From positions 5,120,001 through 5,184,000 of the forward strand of contig NZ_CP118108.1 in the NCBI RefSeq assembly GCF_028747985.1: DNA of 64,000 nt, given 5' to 3'. This document shows positions 32,927 through 42,462 of the stretch, piece after piece. Below the pieces are notes generated by a model, which had not been told where the DNA came from, made no database searches, and was given only the letters and a program-made list of their open reading frames with translations. The first letter of the stretch is position 1. Each line of letters opens with the position of its first letter. A program made the translations under genes and the position numbers. This DNA comes from Paenibacillus urinalis. Its GTDB lineage: Bacteria; Bacillota; Bacilli; Paenibacillales; Paenibacillaceae.

Positions 32927-33238
32927 ATGGAGCCCCAAAACAACGAGCGATGCCCGATTACCCAGGCGATGGACCTCTTAGGCAAGAAATGGGCTGTCCT
33001 CATCATGTATCATTTATTATCTGGCCCGAAACGCTTTACGGAGCTGGAAGCGGCTATGGCCATCAGCGGCCGGCTGCTGTCCGAAAGACTGAAGGAGATG
33101 GAAGTCGCTGGTATTGTCACTCGCAAAATGTATCCCGAAATTCCTCCACGTGTCGAATACGAGCTCACGGATAAGGGCCATGCGATTGAACCCGTTATTA
33201 AAGAAATTTACGAATGGTCTACCCAGTGGATTATATAA
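32927..33238 (+). CDS. HxlR-family regulator
   Basis: 103 residues. HxlR/DUF24 winged helix: CPITQAMDLLGKKWAVLIMY, then GPKRFTELEAAM, ISGRLLSERLKEMEVAGIVT, YELTDKGHAI. A conserved Cys (residue 9) near the N-terminus is common in redox-sensing members. GAGGTGA upstream of ATG 32927. A palindrome ATAACGTTAT at 32873-32882 could be its own operator. Target genes not obvious. Confidence 0.9.
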   Translation: MEPQNNERCPITQAMDLLGKKWAVLIMYHLLSGPKRFTELEAAMAISGRLLSERLKEMEVAGIVTRKMYPEIPPRVEYELTDKGHAIEPVIKEIYEWSTQWII

Positions 33239-33320
33239 ATCGATGAGCTACAGCCCTGAGCAGAATGAATCAATGCGACTGCACAGGGCTGTCTGCTATG
33301 TCATATATGTTAGATGAAGA

Positions 33321-34301
33321 TCATAGAAGAGACACACGTTCTCCGGACTGCGCAGATTTCAGGGCAGCCACCGTGACCGCTTGTGTACGAACAGCATCGG
33401 AATAGTCTGAACGGATACGGCTTCGGTCGCCTGTACGCAGTCCATGGATGAAGGCCTCATTTTCCAGCAAGTATGCGTTACTCTTATTCTCTGTTATCGT
33501 CATTCCTGCAGGCTCAGGCTGCGCAATCTGCAGTCTCTCCGGATTCCAATTCCATACGCCTCGAGATGAATAGAAGGTCAGCCCGCTGCTACCCGGCACA
33601 CCATCCGGCAGAATACATGTATTGGAAATATTCGCTACGACTCCGCTCTCAAGCCGCAAATTGACCGTTCCCACATCAGGTACACTTACACCTTCATGAA
33701 GCTCGTGCAGGCTGCGGTTTGCGTACATGGCCTGAACCTCCACTACCTCTCCGGCAACATATCTCAGCAAATCTACAATATGTGTCGTTTGTTCAATAAA
33801 TTGTCCGCCTGATCCTTCCTGACGCCGCCACCAAGCAACTCCCGGCATGCCGCCATTCCACGCTCCATTTGCCATGCCAATGGTATGTCCGGCCAGATCC
33901 TGCCTCAGCTGGTCCACCGTCTCCTGATAACGGAAATGATAGCCTACCGATGTCAGCAGCCCCTTCTCCTGAATGGCAGCCTCTATCTTTTGCGGTAGAG
34001 CAAGATCCGTTGCCAGCGGCTTTTCCACCAGAAAAGGAATGCTCCGCTCAATGAGCGCGAGCTCAATCTCCCCATGAGACATAGGGGGAACACAAATATA
34101 TACCGCATCCAGCTGTTCTGCATCCAGCATGTCTGTCAGCTGATCATAACCTTTTGCAGCATAGTCTGCTGCCATTCGGTCTGCCTTCTCCTGGCTTGTC
34201 CCAAGGATGGACTGGACCTTAACCCCTTCCATCTGCTGCAGCAGTCCGGCATGCACCTTGCTAAACCAGCCCGTTCCGATAATTCCAATTCTGAGTGTCA
34301 T
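33321..34301 (-). CDS. Gfo/Idh/MocA-family oxidoreductase
   Basis: 326 residues from ATG 34301. N-terminal Rossmann motif RIGIIGTGWFSKVHAGLL, the family's VEKPLA (residues ~95-100) with the catalytic Lys, and a C-terminal beta-sheet domain. NAD(P)-dependent sugar or cyclitol dehydrogenase; substrate unknown. Stands alone. Confidence 0.88.
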   Translation of the reverse strand: MTLRIGIIGTGWFSKVHAGLLQQMEGVKVQSILGTSQEKADRMAADYAAKGYDQLTDMLDAEQLDAVYICVPPMSHGEIELALIERSIPFLVEKPLATDLALPQKIEAAIQEKGLLTSVGYHFRYQETVDQLRQDLAGHTIGMANGAWNGGMPGVAWWRRQEGSGGQFIEQTTHIVDLLRYVAGEVVEVQAMYANRSLHELHEGVSVPDVGTVNLRLESGVVANISNTCILPDGVPGSSGLTFYSSRGVWNWNPERLQIAQPEPAGMTITENKSNAYLLENEAFIHGLRTGDRSRIRSDYSDAVRTQAVTVAALKSAQSGERVSLL

Positions 34302-34336
34302 CTCCAAATTCCCCTTTTCTAATTAAGATAGCGATT

Positions 34337-34633
34337 TCACAAAGACCGGTACAAACCAAACATGCGATTTATCCCTTTGAATATAATTGTGCAGGAAATG
34401 AATGCAAACAGGGGCATATCCACATCATCGTTCTTCCATCTGACATGCATAAACCAGCCCATTACATAGTTCGCTGCCACAAACAAACCAAGTGAAATCC
34501 AGAACGGACCCCATGTACCCTCAAAAAATACGGCTTCAATAAAAGTAAGCACTATGTATCCTCCACCTACGATAAAAATCCCCAAGGCGGTGAACATAAC
34601 GAACACTCTAAACAGCCAGCCAAGACAACCCAT
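34337..34633 (-). CDS. small membrane protein
   Basis: 98 residues from ATG 34633; the ATG at 34648 is unlikely because a GGAGG site lies between the two, 6 bases before 34633. Three hydrophobic segments (WLFRVFVMFTALGIFIVGG, WISLGLFVAANYVMGWFM, LFAFISCTIIFKGI). No family recognised. Confidence 0.6.
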   Translation of the reverse strand: MGCLGWLFRVFVMFTALGIFIVGGGYIVLTFIEAVFFEGTWGPFWISLGLFVAANYVMGWFMHVRWKNDDVDMPLFAFISCTIIFKGINRMFGLYRSL

Positions 34634-34712
34634 GAAACGCCTCCGCATGTTATCTTCAATTTCCTTATTAAGGATAACAAATTTAACCGGTGAACTCTAT
34701 CTAAACCACCGA

Positions 34713-34739
34713 TAAAAAATGCCCTCCTGAAGAGGGCAT
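34713..34739 (-). terminator. intrinsic terminator after glpD
   Basis: ATGCCCTC (34719-34726) pairs with GAGGGCAT (34732-34739). The minus strand continues TTTTTTATC. Confidence 0.88.
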
Positions 34740-34766
34740 CTTAATCATGATCTGTTCTGAATCGTC

Positions 34767-36422
34767 TCAGCCTGCTGCCGGCTTCGCTTCTGTGATAAGC
34801 TGGTCCAGCTCCTGTGTATAGATCTGCTGCTCGACCTCTGTCCAGCCATTCACCTTCGACATGTACTCAATGACGGGAGCTTTATATTTCTTAACCCAGT
34901 CCATATGGAAGAAGAGCGCTCCTGTTCGGCGGATGAAAAAGTCGGCTGGCGTTACCGCCATCTCTTCCTTCATTGCATAATTCAGCTGCATGAGCACCTC
35001 CATCGGCAGATTGTTGCCAAGAGATTGTTCACTGCCTTCCGTATGCTGGAATAACCGTTCTGCATTCGATCCGTACATGTGTGACAGCCGTACCGCATCT
35101 GCCTGAGTCAGTCCATGCCGCATACCGACCTCCGTCATTCGCTGCACAAATGCAGGGTAGCCCGCACTTCCCCCGACATGCCCGCCTGATATCGGCATAC
35201 GAACCGTTTGGCATGCCTTGAAAGGCCCTTTTCCTTCGTTATGCAATAGTGTCGCAGTCAGATCCACAACGTTCTCCGCCATCTTGCGATAACCAGTCAG
35301 CTTGCCTCCCGCAATCGTGATCAGACCGGAGTTAGACTGCCAAATTTCGTCCTTCCGTGATATTTCTGAGGCACTCTTTCCTTCCTGAAAAATAAGGGGA
35401 CGAATACCCGCCCAGCCGGATTCGACATCATCGATCGTAATGTCCAGATCACTGAACATATAGTTAATCGCTTTGATAACATACTCGGCATCCTCTTTTT
35501 CAATAATAGGATTCGCGAGTTCTTCTTTATATACCGTATCCGTCGTCCCCACATATGCCTTGCCGTCACGTGGAATAGCGAATACCATTCGTCCATCCGG
35601 TGTGTCAAAATAGATCGCCTGCTTCAGTGGAAACCGGCTTTGATCAATAACAAGATGAATGCCTTTGGTATGCTGGAGCACTTTCCCTTGCCTCGATTGG
35701 TCCTTCTCTCTCAGCTGATCGACCCAAGGACCGGTCGCATTCACGACCTTCGCTCCATGTATGGTAAAGTCGGAGCCACCAATCAGATCCTTCGCCTGGA
35801 TACCGCACACCTTGCCGTCTTTATAAATGAACGAGTTTGCCTTGACGTAGTTTATGGCGAGAGCCCCATTCTTCACAGCTTCCTTCATAACTTCAATCGT
35901 TAGTCGTGCATCATCCGTCCGGTATTCCACGTAGTAGCCGCCGCCCAGCATTCCTTCTTTCTTCAGCAGGGGCTCCTTGCTGAGCGTCTTCTCCTTGCTG
36001 AGCATAACCCGGCGCTCGCTTCGCTTCACCCCCGCCAAAAAATCGTAAACACGAAGTCCAATGGAAGTCATGAACTTACCAAATGTGCCCCCTTCATAGA
36101 AGGGGAGCAGCATCCACTCCGGTGTCGTCACATGCGGTCCATTCTCGTAAACGATGGCGCGCTCCTTCCCGACCTCAGCGACAACATCGATCTGCATCTG
36201 CTTCAAATAACGCAGTCCTCCATGCACGAGCTTCGTGGAACGGCTGGAAGTACCTGCTGCGAAATCCTGCATTTCAACGAGGGCAACCTTCATTCCCCGA
36301 GTCACGGCATCTAGTGCAATGCCCGCGCCGGTTATACCGCCGCCTATAATCAACAAATCAAAGTTCTCCTTGCTCATTGCCGTTATGGCATCCGTTCTGT
36401 TCATTTCAGCAAATCCTGTCAT
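34767..36422 (-). CDS. glpD: aerobic glycerol-3-phosphate dehydrogenase
   Basis: 551 residues. FAD-binding Rossmann LLIIGGGITGAGIALDAVTR, then GTSSRSTKLVHGGLRYL, WAGIRPLI and AGGKLTGYRKMAE are GlpD signatures. It is a peripheral membrane enzyme oxidising glycerol-3-phosphate to dihydroxyacetone phosphate. ATG 36422 with GGAGG. Upstream lies a GlpP-type attenuator, so expression depends on GlpP with glycerol-3-phosphate. It is separated from glpP-glpK by the phn cluster. Confidence 0.97.
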   Translation of the reverse strand: MTGFAEMNRTDAITAMSKENFDLLIIGGGITGAGIALDAVTRGMKVALVEMQDFAAGTSSRSTKLVHGGLRYLKQMQIDVVAEVGKERAIVYENGPHVTTPEWMLLPFYEGGTFGKFMTSIGLRVYDFLAGVKRSERRVMLSKEKTLSKEPLLKKEGMLGGGYYVEYRTDDARLTIEVMKEAVKNGALAINYVKANSFIYKDGKVCGIQAKDLIGGSDFTIHGAKVVNATGPWVDQLREKDQSRQGKVLQHTKGIHLVIDQSRFPLKQAIYFDTPDGRMVFAIPRDGKAYVGTTDTVYKEELANPIIEKEDAEYVIKAINYMFSDLDITIDDVESGWAGIRPLIFQEGKSASEISRKDEIWQSNSGLITIAGGKLTGYRKMAENVVDLTATLLHNEGKGPFKACQTVRMPISGGHVGGSAGYPAFVQRMTEVGMRHGLTQADAVRLSHMYGSNAERLFQHTEGSEQSLGNNLPMEVLMQLNYAMKEEMAVTPADFFIRRTGALFFHMDWVKKYKAPVIEYMSKVNGWTEVEQQIYTQELDQLITEAKPAAG

Positions 36423-36459
36423 ACGTATGACCTCCGCTTCTTGTATTTACACAGAAAAC

Positions 36460-36521
36460 AGAAAAAGAGACCACGAAATAAACATTAATGGCATGGCGCC
36501 AAATAATGTATTCGCGGTCTC
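36460..36521 (-). promoter_or_regulatory. glpD leader attenuator, GlpP-type
   Basis: On the glpD strand GAGACC..GCGAA (from 36521) pairs with TTCGTGGTCTC (to 36467), followed by a T-run (36466-36460), 40 bases before the glpD start. A terminator between promoter and gene is the arrangement at which GlpP bound to glycerol-3-phosphate allows read-through. A glpP gene is present at 44229-44786. Confidence 0.85.
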
Positions 36522-36557
36522 TCCTCGTCTCCTGACAACTATTAACTTGTTACAACT

Positions 36558-36585
36558 ATCATAACACGGGTTAACCGTAATGCAA
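36558..36585 (-). promoter_or_regulatory. glpD promoter
   Basis: -35 TTGCAT (36585-36580), 16 bases, -10 TATGAT (36563-36558). Transcription would start about 35 bases before the attenuator hairpin. Confidence 0.65.
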
Positions 36586-36670
36586 ACCTTTAACTGTAAT
36601 TGGGATTTTTAAAACCGACTATCTGTTTATGCTTACCTCGTTGACGAAAAGTATGCTCTTCTCTTTCGTG

Positions 36671-37327
36671 CTAAAACTGTCCAGTAGCCAGCATACGCTC
36701 CCTCGATATACGGCTCAGTGACAGCACAACCTCCTGGGCAGCTTTATAATTCTGCTCCTCCAGCACCTTCAGCGTATCCCGGTTAATTCCTATCGCGCTA
36801 TAGTGCTTGATGTGAGGCGTTAGCTTGAACCGGACAATCGCATACATTCCCAATTTATCCTTAAAGGAATCGAAGGTACTCAGCATCACGGTGTTACCAA
36901 TCGACTCTACGATCTCCCTCATGAACAGAAAATGATGCTCGATATAAGACACATAATTATTATTCTGCTCTGCAATCCGCTGTGCCTCTACATGGGCAGC
37001 CAGTGATTCGAGATCTATATAAATATCTCTGCCGCGGTCCTTCATTACCTCGAAGCAGTAGAAGAGCATGGCCTGAATTTGTTCATTCAAATCGATGAAT
37101 TCCTTGCTGTTCATTTCCTTGACCAGGACTCCACGGTTCTTAAGTGCTGTTACATATCCTTCTGACTCCAGACGAGCGATGGCATGACGGACAGGTGTCC
37201 GGCTCATCTGAAAATCTACGGACAGCTCATTCTCTGACAGCAGCGTCCCTGGCATTAATTCCCCGCGAACGATTTGATCACGCAGCAGCGTGTATGCCGT
37301 ATCAACCAGCGAGTTTTTTTTCATCAT
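36671..37327 (-). CDS. GntR-family regulator (FadR type)
   Basis: 218 residues. N-terminal winged helix (AYTLLRDQIVRGELMPGTLL, MSRTPVRHAIARLESEGYVT) and an all-helical FCD-like C-terminal domain (ALEQ-style helices; HVEAQRIAEQNNNYVSYIEH, MYAIVRFKLTPHIKHYSAI). It is transcribed away from phnD-phnC-phnE-phnE, so it probably regulates that cluster. The 237 bp between them is AT-rich; I see no certain operator. Confidence 0.85.
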   Translation of the reverse strand: MMKKNSLVDTAYTLLRDQIVRGELMPGTLLSENELSVDFQMSRTPVRHAIARLESEGYVTALKNRGVLVKEMNSKEFIDLNEQIQAMLFYCFEVMKDRGRDIYIDLESLAAHVEAQRIAEQNNNYVSYIEHHFLFMREIVESIGNTVMLSTFDSFKDKLGMYAIVRFKLTPHIKHYSAIGINRDTLKVLEEQNYKAAQEVVLSLSRISRERMLATGQF

Positions 37328-37564
37328 TTATGTAGTCCCTTTCTGCCCATGACTTATACTCACACTCGATTGTTATCACAGTTCGAACAAAATATCTATA
37401 TTTTCGATATCATTTTACCTCATATTAACAATACGCGAAGAAAGGCCGCAACCCTGCCGAATATTTTACAAATCTTCAAAATTGCCGATACATTCTTCTT
37501 ACACTCAACTTGTATCCTACTTGTGTACCACAGAAGTTGAACTTCAATATCGGGAGGATATAAC

Positions 37565-38494
37565 ATGTTGAAAAATAGGGGTCGTAAAGGTCGTCAAAGC
37601 TTAATCGTATCACTTGTACTTATGCTCGTTATTCTGTCTGGCTGCGGTGCCGAGGCAAGCTCAACCTCTGGTGAAGGTGAGGGCGGCATGCCGGAGGTCA
37701 TTCGAATTGGGATGATGCCAAGTGAAGAAGGCGAGATGAATCGTTCGCAGGAACAGCTGGCCGCAGATATTACAGAAGCAACCGGCATTCCTGCTGAAAT
37801 TTTTGTAGCTGAAGATTACAACATGGTTATTGAAGCACTGCGTGCAGGCAAGATTGAAATCGGCATGATCGGTCCATTCGGATACATCATTGCTACAGAA
37901 CGCGCTAACGCCAAGCTGCTTGTCCGTTCAGAAAGTGATCAACCATCGAATACTGTAATTCTGGTTCAGAAGGATTCTCCTTATCAAACGGTACAGGATC
38001 TGAAAGGCAAAGATTTCTTGTTCGCTGATCCAGCATCCACTTCCGGCAATCTATACCCGCGTGCAACGCTTATGAAAGAGCTTGACCTGACGAATGAAGA
38101 GCTGGATTCCTTCTTCGGCAGTGTTGCTTTCTCCGGTGGACATGACAAATCCCTGCTTGCGCTGGCTAACGGCAATGCAGATGCGATCGGTACTTCAAGC
38201 CTCATGGTACCTATGATGGCAGAATCCGGTCTTGTGAGCGAAGATGATTACCGTGTGATTGCTGAATCCGAGCCGATTGTCGGCGGTGCGCCGCTTTTGT
38301 ATCGTCAGGATTTGCCTGAAGAACTGGTAACACAGCTGCGTGAGCTTATGGTGGATTACCATGAGAAGAATCCTAGCTTCCTTGAGAGTATGGGGGCATC
38401 CCGTTTTGTAGAAGGCAGTGACAGCGACTTTGATCCAATTCGTGATGTTGCAGAGGCACTTGATATGTCTCCAGAAGAACTGTTAAGCAAATAA
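37565..38494 (+). CDS. phnD: phosphonate-type ABC substrate-binding lipoprotein
   Basis: 309 residues with lipoprotein signal LVILSGCGAE. PhnD-family features: RIGMMPSEEGE, GMIGPFGYIIATERANAKLL, ADPASTSGNLYPRATLMKEL, SVAFSGGHDKSLLALANGNA. Binds a phosphonate or phosphate ester for import. GGGAGG upstream. First gene of a five-gene plus-strand operon. The tyrosine-phosphatase-like gene at the end hints the ligand may be a phospho-ester rather than a classic phosphonate. Confidence 0.92.
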   Translation: MLKNRGRKGRQSLIVSLVLMLVILSGCGAEASSTSGEGEGGMPEVIRIGMMPSEEGEMNRSQEQLAADITEATGIPAEIFVAEDYNMVIEALRAGKIEIGMIGPFGYIIATERANAKLLVRSESDQPSNTVILVQKDSPYQTVQDLKGKDFLFADPASTSGNLYPRATLMKELDLTNEELDSFFGSVAFSGGHDKSLLALANGNADAIGTSSLMVPMMAESGLVSEDDYRVIAESEPIVGGAPLLYRQDLPEELVTQLRELMVDYHEKNPSFLESMGASRFVEGSDSDFDPIRDVAEALDMSPEELLSK

Positions 38495-38572
38495 TGAATT
38501 TCGTAATTCATAGCGAAGATAAATTTGATTCAAATAAGCTGAGTATTTGAAATGTGGGGAGGATTTTTTAAT

Positions 38573-39340
38573 ATGACACTACTACAAGTGGAAGGTTTGT
38601 CCAAAGTATATCCTGACGGCACGAAGGCGCTTGATAACCTTGATCTTACAATTAATCCGGGAGAATTCGTTGTTGTCATCGGGCCGAGCGGAGCGGGAAA
38701 AAGCACCCTGCTTCGCAGCCTGAACCGGATGATTGAGCCAACGGACGGCAAAATCCAGTTTAAAGGCAGCGAAACGATGGGGATTAAGGGCAAAAGGCTG
38801 CGCGAGCTGCGTCGTCATATGGGTATGATTTTTCAGGGATATAATCTTGTCACCCGTGTGTCCGTACTAAGAAACGTACTTCATGGCCGATTGGGCTACA
38901 TGAGTGCGTTCAAGGGAGCCCTTGGCCTCTTCTCCAAATCAGATACAGAAGCTGCGAAGAAGATGCTGCAGCGCGTCGGTTTGTTTGAACAAATGTATAA
39001 GCGGGCCGACGAGCTGAGCGGTGGACAGCAGCAGCGGGTAGGGATTGCCCGCGCACTTGCGCAAAGACCCGATCTGATTCTTGCTGATGAGCCGATCGCG
39101 AGTCTGGACCCCGCTTCATCAGAAACGATCATGAACTATTTGTACACGATCTGTAATGAGGAAGGCATTGCTTGTCTATGTAATCTGCATCAAGTAGACA
39201 TTGCGAAGAAATATGCATCCCGTATTATCGGTATTCACAAAGGTACCAAAGTATTCGATGGAACACCAGATGAGCTTACAGACGAGATGATCCGGCTGAT
39301 CTACAACCAGACTAATTCCCAAGTGAAGGAGACCGCCTGA
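38573..39340 (+). CDS. phnC: phosphonate-type ABC ATP-binding subunit
   Basis: 255 residues from ATG 38573 (GGGAGGA upstream). Walker [10 protein letters not shown], signature [11 protein letters not shown], Walker [13 protein letters not shown] and the PhnC-specific [20 protein letters not shown]. ATPase of the importer. Confidence 0.95.
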   Translation: MTLLQVEGLSKVYPDGTKALDNLDLTINPGEFVVVIGPSGAGKSTLLRSLNRMIEPTDGKIQFKGSETMGIKGKRLRELRRHMGMIFQGYNLVTRVSVLRNVLHGRLGYMSAFKGALGLFSKSDTEAAKKMLQRVGLFEQMYKRADELSGGQQQRVGIARALAQRPDLILADEPIASLDPASSETIMNYLYTICNEEGIACLCNLHQVDIAKKYASRIIGIHKGTKVFDGTPDELTDEMIRLIYNQTNSQVKETA

Positions 39341-39341
39341 C

Positions 39342-40133
39342 ATGAATGCGGCACAAATGCAATCTGCCCGTAAAATGAAACGCACTCAAACAATTCTGTT
39401 TGTCATCGTGCTGCTTGCCCTCATCATCTGGTCCTCCATCGGTGCTGAGTTTACTCTCGGAGCTCTGTTTACAGGCGTTGGTGAGAGCTTCCGATTTATC
39501 TTTTTCGACTTTCTGCCGCCGGACTTCTCTTCCCTGTCCCAGCTCGTAGAGCCTGCTCTGCAGACGTTATATATGAGTGTCGTTGCGATGGTAATCGGCT
39601 CTATTGTTGCTGGACTATTGTCCTTCCTGGCTGCGGCGACAACGAGCCCGCACCCTTACCTGCAGGTATTCGTTCGGGCGGCAACGTCGCTCTTCCGGAA
39701 TATCCCGGTCATTATTTGGACGATCCTGCTTGTTGCTGCATTCGGACTCGGTGCGGTCGTAGGAACGATGTCCCTCATTCTGATCTCAATCGGAATGCTG
39801 ACCCGCTCTTTTGCCGAGGTGCTTGAAGAAATTGATATGAGACAGGTTGAGGCCGTCCGCGCATCGGGCGGAAGTTATTTTCAAGTGCTGTCTCAAGCCG
39901 TCATTCCACAGTTTCTGCCTGGTTTTATCGGCTGGACCTTGTACAACTTTGAAATTAACGTTCGCGCCTCCACGATCGTCGGTATGGTGGGCGGCGGCGG
40001 TCTCGGATTTATTTTGCAATCCAAATTGAAATTGTTTCAGTACCAGGAAGCCAGCATGGCCGTTCTGCTCGTGCTCGTCATCGTCCTTGTCGTTGAAACG
40101 ATTACCAATCGCGTAAGGGAGCGGATCATATGA
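39342..40133 (+). CDS. phnE: phosphonate-type ABC permease, first
   Basis: 263 residues, six hydrophobic segments. RNIPVIIWTILLVAAFGLGA and EEIDMRQVEAVRASGGSYFQ (EAA loop) match PhnE. Starts 1 base after the phnC stop and overlaps the second phnE by 4 bases. Confidence 0.93.
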   Translation: MNAAQMQSARKMKRTQTILFVIVLLALIIWSSIGAEFTLGALFTGVGESFRFIFFDFLPPDFSSLSQLVEPALQTLYMSVVAMVIGSIVAGLLSFLAAATTSPHPYLQVFVRAATSLFRNIPVIIWTILLVAAFGLGAVVGTMSLILISIGMLTRSFAEVLEEIDMRQVEAVRASGGSYFQVLSQAVIPQFLPGFIGWTLYNFEINVRASTIVGMVGGGGLGFILQSKLKLFQYQEASMAVLLVLVIVLVVETITNRVRERII

Positions 40134-40969
40134 GTATGCAGCTAAACGGGCCTAAACCATCCTTTACGGTGCTGACATCGACGGTCGAGCCGCCGAAGCC
40201 GAAGAAAAATAAGCTGGTTGTGATCGGTCTTCCGCTGGTCGCTGTACTGTTTATATTCAGTCTCCTGCAGCTGCAGTTTGATTATGCCAAGATTGCTGAG
40301 GGCTTCACGAAGCTGTGGGGTTATGTGGGGACGATGTTCCCTCCTGATTTCTCTGCCTGGAAGCATGTCCTGCTCGCTGCCGTAGAATCACTGCAAGTAG
40401 CCATTATTGGCTCCGTGCTGGGTATAGTCGTTGCGTTCTTCCTGTCCTTTCTCGCAGCAAGCAACCTGACACCACATCCCTTGATTGCATGGGTTATCCA
40501 AAGCGCAGCCTCTCTGCTGCGTGCGATTCCTACCATTGTGTGGGCGCTCATCTTCATCGTGTCTGTCGGACTTGGGCCACTTCCTGGCGTCCTGGCCATC
40601 GCCGTATCTGCTGCAGGTATGCTCGTCAAAGTATTTGCCCAGTCACTCGAAGAGATCGACAAGGGTGTGCTTGAAGCGATGCGGGCAACTGGAGCCAGCT
40701 GGCTGCAGATCGTAATGCAGGGTGTGCTACCTACGGTGAAAACGGCGTTCATCGCCTGGTGTGTACTCCAGCTCGAAGGCGGTATTGCCGAATCCACCAT
40801 TCTCGGTGCAGTCGGTGCCGGCGGGATCGGATTTGAAATGACGCATGCGATGAAATCCTACAATTTTGCGGCAGCTTTGTTTGTCGGCCTGGTCGTCTTC
40901 GTCATGGTGTTCAGCGTGGAGTTCATTGCGAATAGGTATAAAATGAAATTGAGAACACGTAAGAGTTAA
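40130..40969 (+). CDS. phnE: phosphonate-type ABC permease, second
   Basis: 279 residues. RAIPTIVWALIFIVSVGLGP and EEIDKGVLEAMRATGASWLQ repeat the signatures of the first PhnE; VGAGGIGFEMTHAMKSYNF is conserved. The two permeases probably form a heterodimer. Start ATG overlaps the previous stop (ATGA). Confidence 0.93.
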   Translation: MSMQLNGPKPSFTVLTSTVEPPKPKKNKLVVIGLPLVAVLFIFSLLQLQFDYAKIAEGFTKLWGYVGTMFPPDFSAWKHVLLAAVESLQVAIIGSVLGIVVAFFLSFLAASNLTPHPLIAWVIQSAASLLRAIPTIVWALIFIVSVGLGPLPGVLAIAVSAAGMLVKVFAQSLEEIDKGVLEAMRATGASWLQIVMQGVLPTVKTAFIAWCVLQLEGGIAESTILGAVGAGGIGFEMTHAMKSYNFAAALFVGLVVFVMVFSVEFIANRYKMKLRTRKS

Positions 40970-41053
40970 GATGTGAAGTCGATTCAATTTATGAATCGGT
41001 TTAATGAATTTTGAGCCTGTTATGTTCATCGAAATCTAAAGGAGGATTTTATT

Positions 41054-42061
41054 ATGTCTACATTTAACCCATCATTGGAGCAAGGACCGGTTGTACAAGC
41101 GAAATACACCAGCAATAATATCATTACGCTCGCCTGGAATATGCCAGAGAGCCTTAAGGCCGAAGCGATCTACCTCTCAGCCAGCCCTGAATTTGATGAG
41201 AGCAGCAGCACACCACTTGATGTTCAGATCGAGCCGGTAGGTGCATCCTTTACAAGAACGCCGTTTCCTGGGCGCAGCTATTATCATATAAAGTTTAATG
41301 ATGGCTCCGTCACTACCGTAACTGACCGTATGATTCACACCGATGGAGTGGTCAATTTCCGTGATATGGGCGGATATCATACAGAGGATGGACGGACAAC
41401 CCGCTGGGGAATGCTCCTGCGTTCCGCAGATCTGCATGAACTGAGTGAACAGGACCTGAAGACCGCAGATGCTCTGGGAATTGATTGGATCTGTGATCTT
41501 CGCAGTGATTTTGAAGTTACAAGCCGCCCTAGCCCTGCAATCGGTAAAGCGATCAACACGAATATCCCTTTTATGGCCGAAGCAAGTCCGCAAGAAATGC
41601 AGAAGATTGGACTTGACCTGAATGCAGGCTATAAGGCGATGATCTTGAACACAAATAAATGCTCACTTATCCTGCATGAGCTTCTGAAAGAAGATCGCGA
41701 CACCTCCTTGTTCCACTGTGCTGCGGGTAAAGACCGTACGGGTGTCGTATGTGCACTGATTCTCTTAACGCTTGGAGTGCCTCGCGAGGTAGTTATTGAA
41801 GATTATGAGCTTACCAACCTGGCGCTTGATGGACTCATGCAGCGATTCCTGTCCTCAAGTAAAGAGGAAGATTATAAACAATACATGGATCAAATGCCTG
41901 AACTGAAAAATGGGATTCCAGAAATGATGAAGGCTGCCTTTATCCGAGCTTCGCTGGAAGCGATCGACGATAACTATGGAACATTTGAGAACTACCTTCA
42001 CGAGGGCCTTGGCATTACCGAGGAAGAAAGAACACAGCTTAAGAACAAATTCCTGGTTTAA
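41054..42061 (+). CDS. tyrosine-phosphatase-like protein (PTP/DSP superfamily)
   Basis: 335 residues, no signal peptide. An N-terminal beta-rich domain (~1-90) is followed by a Y_phosphatase3-type catalytic domain: VNFRDMGGYHTEDGRTTRWG, DLRSDFEV and the P-loop HCAAGKDRTG with the catalytic Cys. Such enzymes can act on phosphotyrosine, phosphoinositides or small phospho-esters. AAAGGAGG upstream of ATG 41054; it closes the phn operon, so it may hydrolyse the imported compound. That link is inference. Confidence 0.9.
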   Translation: MSTFNPSLEQGPVVQAKYTSNNIITLAWNMPESLKAEAIYLSASPEFDESSSTPLDVQIEPVGASFTRTPFPGRSYYHIKFNDGSVTTVTDRMIHTDGVVNFRDMGGYHTEDGRTTRWGMLLRSADLHELSEQDLKTADALGIDWICDLRSDFEVTSRPSPAIGKAINTNIPFMAEASPQEMQKIGLDLNAGYKAMILNTNKCSLILHELLKEDRDTSLFHCAAGKDRTGVVCALILLTLGVPREVVIEDYELTNLALDGLMQRFLSSSKEEDYKQYMDQMPELKNGIPEMMKAAFIRASLEAIDDNYGTFENYLHEGLGITEEERTQLKNKFLV

Positions 42062-42139
42062 CCATCACCCAGAAGTGAACCTTCCCCATTTTTAGCCTTG
42101 CTAGGTTCATTACCCAAGTCAAATAAACCGACCCAAATC

Positions 42140-42173
42140 AAAGTCCGGCTGGCGAATTGCTAAGCCGGACTTT
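42140..42173 (+). terminator. intrinsic terminator after the phn operon
   Basis: AAAGTCCGGCT (42140-42150) pairs with AGCCGGACTTT (42163-42173). The T-run is only three, so termination strength is uncertain. Confidence 0.75.
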
Positions 42174-42179
42174 ACTATG

Positions 42180-42204
42180 CTCCCCTCCCGTTTGAGGAGG
42201 GGAG
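42180..42204. repeat. GC-rich inverted repeat
   Basis: CTCCCCTCC (42180-42188) pairs with GGAGGGGAG (42196-42204). Just after the phn terminator; role unknown. Confidence 0.6.
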
Positions 42205-42238
42205 AGCTGCTTCTACTTGCGGTTCCACTTGCGGAGGG

Positions 42239-42348
42239 AGTGAAATATTCAGGGAGAAGCGACAGCGTTCGTATTTGGACAGGGATGGCTTCCTTATAGA
42301 CAATTCACTGCCATCCCTGTCCAAGAACGATCGTACGGAATATTCACT
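42239..42348. repeat. long imperfect palindromic element
   Basis: Outer arms AGTGAAATATTC (42239-42250) and GAATATTCACT (42338-42348), inner arms TTGGACAGGGATGGC (42275-42289) and GCCATCCCTGTCCAA (42310-42324), the latter a perfect 15 bp match. A 110 bp foldback in an intergenic region, like a small MITE or REP-type element. No ORF in it is credible. Confidence 0.7.
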
Positions 42349-42375
42349 ACCGGAGCAGCACAAGAACCGCCATCT

Positions 42376-42450
42376 CTGCATTTCTGCATTTCTGCCTCTC
42401 TGCCTCTCTGCCACACTACCAATCTTCCAATCTTCCAATCTTCCAATCAT
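42376..42450. repeat. two runs of 8 bp tandem repeats
   Basis: 42376-42415 is five 8-mers of the form CTGCATTT/CTGCCTCT/CTGCCACA. 42419-42450 is CCAATCTT three times and CCAATCAT. Low-complexity DNA of the slippage type beside the palindromic element. Confidence 0.75.
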
Positions 42451-42462
42451 TGCAATACCATA

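Noticed and set aside
42175..42450. minus-strand ORF of 91 residues
   Set aside because: It runs through the palindrome and 8-mer repeats, has low-complexity sequence and lacks a ribosome-binding site.
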